From: Methylovirgula sp. HY1
GTDB lineage: Bacteria; Pseudomonadota; Alphaproteobacteria; Rhizobiales; Beijerinckiaceae
NCBI RefSeq assembly: GCF_019343105.1
Contig: NZ_CP073764.1
Span: forward strand, 3,336,001 to 3,400,000
DNA: 64,000 nucleotides
Direction: 5' to 3'
The position numbers were made by a program, and so were the translations under genes. The notes below the pieces were generated by a model, which was given only the letters and a program-made list of their open reading frames with translations, made no database searches and had not been told where the DNA came from. Positions within the stretch are counted from its first letter, which is position 1, and each line of letters begins with the position of its first letter. Below, one piece after another: positions 7,978 to 15,424 of the stretch.

Positions 7978-8373
7978 TTAGTCCAGCGGGCGTTCCTCGA
8001 TCGCGTCGACGCGATCGCGATAAAACGCCAGATGATCCTTGATCGCCAGGACGGACTGATAGGGCGATTCATAGCTCCAGGCGGCATTTTCGGCGTCCGC
8101 GCCGCCGAGTGGAATGCTGAAATAAGCGCATTCGCCCTTGTAAGGACAATAGGTTGAATGATTTGTCCGGGCGAGGAGCGTCATGTCCACATCTCGGCGC
8201 GGGATGTAGAAAACCGCGGCATAATCGGCTTCGGAGAGGATCAAAGCGGCCCGCGTGTCGGCAATCATCCGGCCTGCGACCATGACGACGAGTCGCATCG
8301 GATGGCGTGTGATTGCGATCGGATGGTCGGGACCTGGGATTTTGCCCGGCTTTTGCGAGGCTGGTTGTGACAT
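7978..8373 (-). CDS. DUF427 family protein, 131 aa
   Basis: The segment HSTYCPYKGECAYFSI in the second half, preceded by VFYIPRRDVDM and followed by a W-Y-E-P segment and IKDHLAFYRDRV, is diagnostic of DUF427. These are small cytoplasmic proteins of unknown biochemical role, often present in one or two copies in Proteobacteria and Actinobacteria. The length is normal. The gene is convergent with the methyltransferase gene. Confidence 0.88.
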   Translation of the reverse strand: MSQPASQKPGKIPGPDHPIAITRHPMRLVVMVAGRMIADTRAALILSEADYAAVFYIPRRDVDMTLLARTNHSTYCPYKGECAYFSIPLGGADAENAAWSYESPYQSVLAIKDHLAFYRDRVDAIEERPLD

Positions 8374-8591
8374 AGACTTGTTATCCTTCTGTTTACTTTT
8401 CTTGCCGGCTGACTAAAAATGGCCTCAAACAAGCTTCAGCAATGCGAGGATATTCTTTGTCCAGACGTCCATCATGACGGACAGACGCTCCCATCCAGAT
8501 CATGCGGATGAGCGTGCCTCCTAACCGTCGCGGACGCTGAAAATAAATTAGCCGAAAGGCCCGAAGAGGACTCATTCGGAAAGCGGGGCGA

Positions 8592-9779
8592 ATGACTGAC
8601 GGGATAGGTACGCCGCAAGATTTCATTTCAAGCGATCGCGGGCGTTTATCTCCAACACTTTTTTCTGTCGCCATTTCGGGCGCCGGCGCGCTTGTCTTCA
8701 GCGCATTGGTCGGCGCGCTTTTGCTCTATGCCCGTCACACGACCGTCCCCGGTGTCGATGAATTGCCTGCGACCGCACCGGCGCCGATGGCAAAATCCGC
8801 CGCCCAGACTCGCGATCTCCCTGGCGTGCTCCATGCCGTGCGGGCAGCGGTGGCGGCGACCAATATCGCCGCCGAGACGCGCAATAGGTCCCCCAATATT
8901 TCCCCTGAGGCTTATGGAACATTGGCAGCCGTGCCCGCCGCTATTGCTGCCATCGAGCGCAGAATCTATGGCGCGCTCGTCGCCATGCCCGCACCGGTCG
9001 CCGACGATACCAATGTCGCACAGACCGAGCCGCCGGCCTCGAACGCGCCGCAGGATTCCGTCGAGCAAGGTGCTCTGCGCGGAACGGACACCGAAGCAAA
9101 TCCGCCGGCATCGGCCGCTGCGCCTGAGGCCGCCGGGAATGTTCCGGTGCCGCCGCTGCGTCCTCGCAGTGGCGGATTGCTCTCCAATAATGGGCCGCTA
9201 CGTGCGTCCCCTCGCAAGATGGCGGAAGAGGCCAGCACCCCAGTTGCAGAGGCCGCTCCGGCCGATCAGCGCAATTTTTTCCAGAAGATGTTTGGCATTA
9301 AGTCGTCGTCGGGACAGACGCTCGCCTATGCGTCTCCGGAAGACGGCATTTTAAGTGGTGGCGAAGAGCGCAACACCTCCGCCGCGGTCGCGCCTTATGG
9401 GCCTGAGACAGCCGTTTATGATATTGCCGCGCATACCGTCTTCATGCCGGACGGCACGAAGTTGGAAGCGCATTCGGGTCTCGGCAGCGAGTTGGATGAC
9501 CCGCACTACGTTAACGTAAAGATGCGTGGGGCCACACCGCCCCATATTTACGCGCTCAAACCGCGGGAGACGCTGTTCCACGGTGTCCAAGCCCTGCGCC
9601 TCATTCCCGTCGGCTCTGGCGGCCTCTATGGGAGGACGGGCCTCCTCGCCCATAGCTACATGCTCGGCCCGAACGGCCAGTCCAACGGCTGCGTATCGTT
9701 CAAAAACTACAAGGCCTTTCTACAGGCCTATATGAAGGGCGAAGTGAAGCGCCTCGTCGTCGTCGCCGGCCTCAATTGA
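8592..9779 (+). CDS. DUF2778 (Tlde1-like) L,D-transpeptidase-type protein, 395 aa
   Basis: An N-terminal cytoplasmic stub and one transmembrane helix (about residues 24-48) anchor a long Ala/Pro-rich linker to a C-terminal domain (about 270-395). That domain contains HSGLGSELDDP, the His of LLAHSYMLGP and the nucleophile-containing GQSNGCVSF. This matches DUF2778, the catalytic domain family of Tlde1, which cleaves or exchanges peptidoglycan stem peptides through a Cys. Periplasmic orientation is expected. No T6SS genes are nearby, so a housekeeping wall-editing role is more likely than an effector role. Many Hyphomicrobiales carry such an anchored version. Confidence 0.82.
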   Translation: MTDGIGTPQDFISSDRGRLSPTLFSVAISGAGALVFSALVGALLLYARHTTVPGVDELPATAPAPMAKSAAQTRDLPGVLHAVRAAVAATNIAAETRNRSPNISPEAYGTLAAVPAAIAAIERRIYGALVAMPAPVADDTNVAQTEPPASNAPQDSVEQGALRGTDTEANPPASAAAPEAAGNVPVPPLRPRSGGLLSNNGPLRASPRKMAEEASTPVAEAAPADQRNFFQKMFGIKSSSGQTLAYASPEDGILSGGEERNTSAAVAPYGPETAVYDIAAHTVFMPDGTKLEAHSGLGSELDDPHYVNVKMRGATPPHIYALKPRETLFHGVQALRLIPVGSGGLYGRTGLLAHSYMLGPNGQSNGCVSFKNYKAFLQAYMKGEVKRLVVVAGLN

Positions 9780-10203
9780 AGGCTTGAGCCGCCGCGCAGA
9801 CAGCAAGCCTTGCGGGCATCGGCAATGGTGCGACCCAGAGCGTTTTCCGATCGGATGGAATCACCCGCCTTAGGCGCTTGGCGCCGGCCGGACGAGGATT
9901 GCAGCCCTCGGATCCGCATCAGCAACAGCTGATTTTAACTATTTTATGAAGGGATCACATTGGCGCGATCTGCGTTCTACCGCATATGCGTCCCTGTTCA
10001 CCGGCTTAACGAACGATTGAATGGCGTTCCTTTTGCTGTCCGTGCGATGATCTTGGGCGGCGCTGCAGCGAGGCGAAAGCTTTTAGCCGGGCGTCGGCTC
10101 CTTCGTCGGAGGGGCGTAATCATAAGGTCGTGAAGTGATGCGGCCGATCGCGATAGCGTAATGCCCATGGAAGGCCGGATCCATCGGTCTGCGAGGTGCT
10201 CGA
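9780..10203. other. Intergenic region with a half palindromic repeat
   Basis: No gene is supported in this 424-base stretch. At 9837-9866 it holds AGAGCG-TTTTCCGATCGGATGG-AATCACCC, which is one arm and loop of the palindromic repeat family seen complete at 27234-27270 and 21678-21725. The rest, nearer the next gene, presumably carries its promoter. Confidence 0.5.
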
Positions 10204-10944
10204 ATGATTTGGCAACGTATGTGTTTGGCGATCGGCCTTGCCGTGAGTGGCGCCGTCTGGAGCCAGGGGGCGATCGCGCAAGTGGATGATGCTTCTGCTG
10301 CGGCGGCTCAAAGGGATGATGCCGGGACGGCACCCACGCAAAAAATCGATCATTCGGCGCCTGCAAGTCAGGGCAATGGCGGTCCGAAAGTCATCGTCGA
10401 CGTCGACCTATCGTCGCAACGCATGCATGTGCAATTCCCCGACGGCACGGATGAGACCTGGCCGATCGCTTCGGGCCGTCCGGGGCTCGATACGCCGGCC
10501 GGAAACTATAAGCCGCAGTGGGTCGATCCCGACCATGTCTCGAAGGAATATGACAACGCCCCCATGCCCTATGCGATCTTCTTCGATCTCAAGGGCCACG
10601 CGATTCACGGCTCCTATCAAAAAGCCTTCGGCAAGGCGGTGTCGCATGGCTGCGTGCGCTTGCCGGTCGCCGACGCGAAAAAACTATTCGAGGCGGTGCA
10701 AGTGAGCGGCGCCGAAATCGACATTACCGGCAGGGCGCCGCGCCGCGGCGGTGGCACCGTTTGGGCCTCGGGCCAGCCGCAACAGGGCTACCCGCAGCAA
10801 GAGCAATATGGCTACGGCTACGATCGCCAGGGCTATGGCTATCAAAGGAGTCCTTATCCTGGGAGCCCATATCCTGCCTATCAGAGGCAGCCGGCCTATC
10901 CGCCGCCGCAGCAATCCTTCTTCGGCGCCTTGTTCGGCAACTAA
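10204..10944 (+). CDS. Periplasmic L,D-transpeptidase (YkuD), 246 aa
   Basis: A signal peptide (about residues 1-25, ending AIAQ) leads to a YkuD catalytic domain at about 60-180. The active-site pattern AIHGSY then SHGCVRLP is complete, with Cys as nucleophile and His as base. Such enzymes make 3-3 crosslinks in peptidoglycan or attach proteins to it. The C-terminal 65 residues are a Gln/Gly/Tyr/Pro-rich low-complexity tail (repeated QGYGY and SPYPG-like units). The tail is unusual in length and could contact the wall or the outer membrane. It follows the DUF2778 gene in the same direction but with its own long leader. Confidence 0.9.
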   Translation: MIWQRMCLAIGLAVSGAVWSQGAIAQVDDASAAAAQRDDAGTAPTQKIDHSAPASQGNGGPKVIVDVDLSSQRMHVQFPDGTDETWPIASGRPGLDTPAGNYKPQWVDPDHVSKEYDNAPMPYAIFFDLKGHAIHGSYQKAFGKAVSHGCVRLPVADAKKLFEAVQVSGAEIDITGRAPRRGGGTVWASGQPQQGYPQQEQYGYGYDRQGYGYQRSPYPGSPYPAYQRQPAYPPPQQSFFGALFGN

Positions 10945-10986
10945 GCCGGGACGCGGCATGAATTGCGGCAACTTTCTATAAGCGTC

Positions 10987-11011
10987 ATGACCGGGGTCAG
11001 GCCCCGGTCAT
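10987..11011. repeat. Perfect GC-rich hairpin downstream of the YkuD gene
   Basis: ATGACCGGGG and CCCCGGTCAT are separated by TCAGG. There is no T-run, so it is either a factor-dependent stop signal or a dispersed palindrome. Similar CCGGGG...CCCCGG elements are common in Hyphomicrobiales. Confidence 0.6.
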
Positions 11012-11034
11012 CCCCGCCAAAAAACCGCCGGAAC

Positions 11035-11120
11035 TCAGCTAAGCTGTTTCGTTTGCGTGGCGATCTCCCGGACCTCTGCCTCGAGCGCAGCGACATAGGC
11101 CTGGAAGGTCGCAGGGCGCC
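11035..11120 (-). pseudogene. C-terminal remnant of an unidentified gene
   Basis: Read leftward, the sequence encodes a helical tail (RPATFQAYVAALEAEVREIA, then TQTKQLS) that ends in a proper TGA at 11037-11035. Upstream the frame runs into a piece of the dispersed palindromic repeat at about 11126-11152 and no start is available. It looks like the end of a gene whose front was lost, perhaps in the same rearrangements that scarred 11.1-15.3 kb. Confidence 0.35.
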
Positions 11121-11162
11121 CCCTAAAGTGTATTCCGACCGGATGGCCGGACTTTCGCCAGC

Positions 11163-11537
11163 TCAGACGTCCCAATCACCGGCTCTATATATGAACAAGG
11201 CCGTCGTGGCATCGATGGCTTCGTCGCCGTAACAATTGTCCTGCACCTCTTGCAAAAAGGGCAGGACTTTTTCGGGCATGACATTCAAAAGATAGGCGGC
11301 TGCCATCACGCGAACGCCCAATTCCTCATGTTCGAAAAGCTTGGTGAGCGCGGCGCGGCCATCCGGCGGCATCGCATCGAGTTCTCTGGTAATGCGGATC
11401 ATATTTTCGATGCAGGCGCGTTGTGTCTTATTATCGTGTGTGTCCATCGCCGCGTAGCGCCGAAGGACAGAACGCACGAAGTCATCGAGCAGCGTCTTCT
11501 GGCAATCCGCGTCCGATAGATTTGTCATGGCAATCAC
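11163..11537 (-). CDS. DUF2019 immunity-like protein, 124 aa
   Basis: The protein is all helical. A segment reading LTKLFEHEELGVRVMAAAYLLNVMPEKVLPFLQEV resembles the HEAT-like repeat core of DUF2019, a family found as immunity proteins behind polymorphic toxins. GTG 11537 overlaps the stop of the upstream toxin reading as GTGA, which argues for translational coupling; an ATG at 11528 is the alternative. It probably binds and blocks the nuclease domain encoded just before it. It remains intact although the toxin gene is broken. Confidence 0.6.
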   Translation of the reverse strand: MIAMTNLSDADCQKTLLDDFVRSVLRRYAAMDTHDNKTQRACIENMIRITRELDAMPPDGRAALTKLFEHEELGVRVMAAAYLLNVMPEKVLPFLQEVQDNCYGDEAIDATTALFIYRAGDWDV

Positions 11538-12494
11538 CGTAAAATTCCGAGTTCCCGCATGACGTTCAATCCATAATCATATTGCATTTGATAGGATTGT
11601 CCGTTCAGCCATTGGCGTAAGCTCATGTTTCGCGCGGTCGGTGCGGAGCGCCCGTAAGCGGCGGAAATCTCTTCGTGGAGCAGAGTCGGAATGCGGATGA
11701 TGTTGTCCGTGCTCTGCAGCCGGCTTGTCGGAATTGCACCGCCGTTGATGCCTACTTCGACGATGTGATGATACTGATAGCCGTCGCCGGCAGGGCCGAA
11801 GCGCTTTTCGAGCGGGTCCTCGTCCTCGCATTTCAGAAAAGCGTCGTAGGCGGAAAACCCTTCGCCGCTTTCCGCAACCATCAGCGCTTCCAAGCGATGC
11901 GGCCCTGCTTGGGCAAAATTCAAGGCGGCCTCGGTTTTCGACTTTGATCTCCTGCGCCTGCACGACCATCTGGCCGATGTCGTCGAGGAGCAAGGAATCG
12001 CGGTCGAGCGCGTCGATCTTGTCGTCGAATTCGTCCTTTAGTTTGCTGGCCTCTTTGAGATGCGCGATGAGTCTGCCGCGGATCACCCGCCGCGCTGCCT
12101 TCCGCGCCACCCGTTCGAGAGCTCGTGGCGCCTTTGTCGCGGAAGGCGCGCCGGAGCTGGTCTTCGGTCGGAACTTGCCGCCGAGGCCGCCCGGCGTTCC
12201 TGACGGCCAGCCGGGATGCTTTGGATCGTTTGCACTTGCCTTCAGCAGCGTCTCGGCGTCGACGAGGCGCAGGCGCATCGCCTCGTCCGGAAGCCGCGGC
12301 AAGCGCATGTACGTCATGGTGAACCAGGCGCGGGCGTCGTCGTTCTCGTTTAGCGCATCGGCCATCGCCTGGAGGTTGCTCTGCTTGCGCGCGAAGTGGA
12401 TGGGATAGTCGATCGACGCGAAGATGAAATCCAAGTCTTCAGCAGGCCGTGGCACGAAGCCAAGCACCGTCTTGCGGAGCAGCGGGACAGGGCC
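11534..12494 (-). pseudogene. Truncated, frameshifted polymorphic toxin with HNH-like C-terminal domain
   Basis: Reading leftward from the IS21 boundary, an open frame without a native start encodes a helical segment. It includes the motif HPGWPSGTPGGLGGKFRPK, typical of rhizobial toxin pre-domains, and a basic coiled region. Near 11935-11945 the frame breaks: QEIK continues in the other frame as KTEAALNFAQAGPHRLEAL. The last 129 codons carry YQYHHIVE with a downstream IPTLLHEEISAAYG, like HNH/endonuclease VII-type toxins. The 5' part was removed at the IS21 element. It is followed by the DUF2019 gene with a 4-base overlap. The short C-terminal frame has a TTG near 11923, but expression as a toxin is doubtful. 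Confidence 0.65.
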
Positions 12495-12523
12495 TGTTGA
12501 TTTCCACTGAGAGTTGACCCGGC
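12495..12523 (+). repeat. Left terminal inverted repeat of the IS21 element
   Basis: It begins TGTTGATTTCCACTGAGAGT and is identical over 29 bp to the reverse complement of 14964-14992. Confidence 0.93.
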
Positions 12524-12605
12524 AAAGAGGGATATTTCCACCGAGAATTGACCCATGTTTGAACCCTCCCTGCTTGTTTTTGGCGGGGGCAATGGAGTGA
12601 TCGAC

Positions 12606-14135
12606 ATGGCGTTATTGAGCGTGATTAGACGCTGGCATTTTCGAGAGCATCTATCGATCCGAGAAATTTCGCGTCGGACCGGCCTGTCGCGGAACACCGT
12701 CCGCAAATATCTGCGTTCGGGCGACGTGGAACCGAAGTTCAAGGTCCCGGAGCGGCCGAGCAAGCTTGACGCCTTCGCCGACCGATTGTCGGCCTGGCTG
12801 AAAACGGAGGCCAACAAGCCGCGCAAGCAGAAGCGCACACTCAAGCAGTTGCATGCCGATCTGACCGGCCTCGGCTATGACGGCTCTTACAATCGAGTTG
12901 CGGCCTTCGCGCGGGATTGGAAAGCTGCGCGACAGAGGGAACTGCAAACGTCGGGTCGCGGGACCTTCGTGCCGCTGTCATTTGAACCGGGCGAAGCATT
13001 CCAGTTCGATTGGTCCGAGGACTGGGCGATCATCGGCAATGAGCGCACCAAGTTGCAGGTGGCTCATACGAAGCTGAGCTACAGCCGGGCTTTCGTCGTG
13101 CGCGCCTATCTCCTGCAGACGCATGAGATGCTGTTCGACGCGCACAATCACGCCTTCCGGGCCTTTGGCGGGGTGCCCCGGCGCGGCATCTACGACAACA
13201 TGAAGACTGCCATCGACAAGGTCGGACGTGGGAAGGAGCGCGATGTCAACGCGCGCTTCCTGGCAATGGCCAGCCACTATCTGTTTGAACCCGAGTTCTG
13301 CAATCCGGCATCCGGCTGGGAGAAGGGACAGGTTGAGAAGAACGTCCAGGATGCACGTCATAGACTCTGGCAGCCCATCCCACGCTTTGCCTCGCTCGAT
13401 GCCCTGAACGAATGGCTGGAGAACCGCTGCAAGGAGCTCTGGCGGCAGACGTCGCACGGGCGATTGCATGGAACGATCGCTGACATCTGGGCCGAGGAGG
13501 CCCCGGCTCTCATGGCGGTGTCACGCCCTTTCGATGGCTTCGTCGAATACACCAAACGGGTCTCACCGACCTGCCTCATCCATCTGGAGCGCAACCGCTA
13601 CAGCGTTCCGGCCTCCCTCGCCAACCGCCCGGTGAGCCTACGTGTTTACCCGGAGAAGATCGTTGTCGCCGCCGAAGGCCAGCTGATCTGCGAGCATCGC
13701 CGCATCATCGACCGTTCTCATGATGGGCCGGGCCAGACGGTCTATGACTGGCGGCATTATCTGGCTGTCGTTCAGCGCAAGCCTGGCGCGCTTCGCAATG
13801 GCGCTCCTTTTGTCGAGCTGCCGGATGCCTTCAGAATGTTACAACAGCAGCTTCTCAGGAAGCCGGGTGGCGATCGCGAGATGGTCGACATCCTGGCGCT
13901 TGTCCTCCAGCACGACGAGCAGGCTGTGCTCTCGGCCGTCGAGCTGGCCCTGGAGGCAGGCGTTCCGACGAAGACGCATGTGCTGAATCTGCTTCATAGG
14001 CTGATCGACGGCAAACCCGTCGTCCCACCAACCGTCGATGCGCCTCAGGCTTTGACGCTCACCAAGGAGCCGAAGGCCAATGTCGAACGCTACGACGCCT
14101 TGAGAGAAACAGCGGAGACGCGCCATGCATCATAA
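12606..14135 (+). CDS. istA: IS21 transposase IstA, 509 aa
   Basis: I place the start at ATG 12606 with GGAG at 12594-12597; an upstream ATG at 12555 is in frame. An N-terminal helix-turn-helix ([20 protein letters not shown]) is followed by the integrase core. Its DDE residues are Asp in FQFDWSED, Asp in GIYDNMKTA and Glu in [13 protein letters not shown]-terminal domain ends with the helical tail that contacts IstB. It catalyses strand transfer of the element together with the IstB ATPase. Its end overlaps istB by 11 bases. Confidence 0.93.
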   Translation: MALLSVIRRWHFREHLSIREISRRTGLSRNTVRKYLRSGDVEPKFKVPERPSKLDAFADRLSAWLKTEANKPRKQKRTLKQLHADLTGLGYDGSYNRVAAFARDWKAARQRELQTSGRGTFVPLSFEPGEAFQFDWSEDWAIIGNERTKLQVAHTKLSYSRAFVVRAYLLQTHEMLFDAHNHAFRAFGGVPRRGIYDNMKTAIDKVGRGKERDVNARFLAMASHYLFEPEFCNPASGWEKGQVEKNVQDARHRLWQPIPRFASLDALNEWLENRCKELWRQTSHGRLHGTIADIWAEEAPALMAVSRPFDGFVEYTKRVSPTCLIHLERNRYSVPASLANRPVSLRVYPEKIVVAAEGQLICEHRRIIDRSHDGPGQTVYDWRHYLAVVQRKPGALRNGAPFVELPDAFRMLQQQLLRKPGGDREMVDILALVLQHDEQAVLSAVELALEAGVPTKTHVLNLLHRLIDGKPVVPPTVDAPQALTLTKEPKANVERYDALRETAETRHAS

Positions 14136-14937
14136 TCCTGCAAGCGGTGCCATCGTCATCATGCTCAGAAGCCTCAAGATGCACGGCATGGCCCACGCCG
14201 TCAGCGAGTTGACCGAACAGGGGGCGCCCGCCTTCGAAGCCGCTATCCCGATCCTGTCCCAGCTCGTGAAGGCAGAAACGGCTGAGCGGGAGGTCAGATC
14301 GGTGGCCTATCAGCTCAAGGCGGCACGGCTCCCCGCCTATCGCGACCTGAATGGCTTCGACTTCTCAAGCAGCGAGATCAACGAAGCGCTCGTGCGCCAG
14401 CTCCATCGCTGCGAGTTCATCGACGCGGCCAACAACATCGTTCTAGTGGGCGGCCCCGGCACAGGAAAAACCCATGTCGCGACCGCCATCGGCGTGCAGG
14501 CCATCGAGCACCACCATAAACGCGTCCGCTTCTTCTCGACCGTCGAACTGGTCAATGCGCTCGATCAAGAAAAGGCGCAAGGCAGATCCGGGCAGATCGC
14601 CAATCGCCTCGTCCACTCAGATCTCGTCGTCCTGGACGAACTGGGCTACCTGCCGTTCAGCGCATCCGGTGGCGCGCTGCTCTTCCATCTCTTGAGCAAG
14701 CTCCATGAGCGCACCAGCGTGATCATCACCACCAATCTCAGCTTCAGCGAATGGGCGAGCGTCTTCGGCGATCCTAAGATGACGACCGCATTGCTCGACC
14801 GTCTGACCCACCACTGCCACATCCTGGAGACAGGAAACGACAGCTTCCGATTCAAAAACAGCTCGGCACACGCGGCCAAAGCAAAGAAGGAGAAAAATAG
14901 GAACTTGACCATCGCACGAGACCCGAAAGATACATAA
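14125..14937 (+). CDS. istB: IS21 helper ATPase IstB, 270 aa
   Basis: This AAA+ protein has a DnaA/DnaC-like layout. An N-terminal helical region (1-75) is followed by Walker [10 protein letters not shown] (residues 109-117), Walker [12 protein letters not shown] (about 170-180) and a sensor region ([16 protein letters not shown]). IstB clamps target DNA and activates IstA. The length is normal and no damage is seen. It is translated in overlap with istA. Confidence 0.93.
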   Translation: MHHNPASGAIVIMLRSLKMHGMAHAVSELTEQGAPAFEAAIPILSQLVKAETAEREVRSVAYQLKAARLPAYRDLNGFDFSSSEINEALVRQLHRCEFIDAANNIVLVGGPGTGKTHVATAIGVQAIEHHHKRVRFFSTVELVNALDQEKAQGRSGQIANRLVHSDLVVLDELGYLPFSASGGALLFHLLSKLHERTSVIITTNLSFSEWASVFGDPKMTTALLDRLTHHCHILETGNDSFRFKNSSAHAAKAKKEKNRNLTIARDPKDT

Positions 14938-14963
14938 CAGGCGGGTCAGTTCTCAGTGGAAAC

Positions 14964-14992
14964 GCCGGGTCAACTCTCAGTGGAAATCAACA
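14964..14992 (-). repeat. Right terminal inverted repeat of the IS21 element
   Basis: A perfect reverse complement of 12495-12523. It directly abuts the truncated IS5-type transposase reading frame. Confidence 0.93.
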
Positions 14993-15251
14993 CATCGGCC
15001 ATTGCCGTAAATAGCCGATCCCACACGCCGTCTTTGGACCAGCGGGAAAAGCGGATGAACACACTGTTCCAATTGCCAAAGCAATCCGGCAGATCGCGCC
15101 AGGGGACGCCCGTTCTGGCGAGCCACAGGATCGCCTCCACAAACAACCGATTGTTCGCGCCGGTCCTGCCGGGATCACTCCGCTTGCCAGGCAGATGCGG
15201 CTGCATCCGCTCCCACTGGTGGTCTTTCAACATCAACCGAACCGACGACAT
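14993..15251 (-). pseudogene. N-terminal fragment of an IS5-family transposase
   Basis: About 86 codons from ATG 15251 (MSSVRLMLKDHQWERMQPHL, then a GRTGANNRLFVEAILWLARTG segment, then WRDLPDCFGNW) match the N-terminal domain of IS5/IS427-type transposases. The frame is cut by the right end of the IS21 element at 14992. The missing C-terminal half is not found on the other side of IS21, so it was deleted. Sequence near 15270 (GAGCTTGAATCAGATTT) could be the original outer end of the IS5 copy. Confidence 0.8.
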
Positions 15252-15424
15252 CCGACGCTCCCCGAAAAGGAGCTTGAATCAGATTTCCCCGCAAGCCGGA
15301 ATCCTAAATGTCAACGCGGTCTAGTGGCGGCAACCCGGATAAGTGGCGGAAGCCCTAATCTAGTGGGCGCGACTGTTGGTCTGAAGATCTGAAGCGAGCC
15401 GTTGTTCCTACGGCAGTGCGGTCC

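Larger units (their letters stand above)
12495..14992 (+). mobile_element. IS21-family insertion sequence, complete (2498 bp)
   Basis: Perfect 29-bp terminal inverted repeats (TGTTGATTTCCACTGAGAGT..., 12495-12523 and 14964-14992) enclose istA and istB. Additional related repeats sit just inside each end (near 12530-12554 and 14943-14963), as is typical of IS21. Both genes are intact. The bases flanking the two ends (AGGGCC left, CATCGG right) do not form a direct repeat. The left side is a broken toxin gene and the right side a broken IS5-type transposase gene. The element therefore sits at a deletion or recombination junction rather than in a simple insertion site. Confidence 0.93.

Noticed and set aside
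8592-9779. T6SS effector Tlde1
   Set aside because: The domain fits, but the protein has a membrane anchor and linker, and there are no T6SS or immunity genes nearby, so a resident wall enzyme is more likely.
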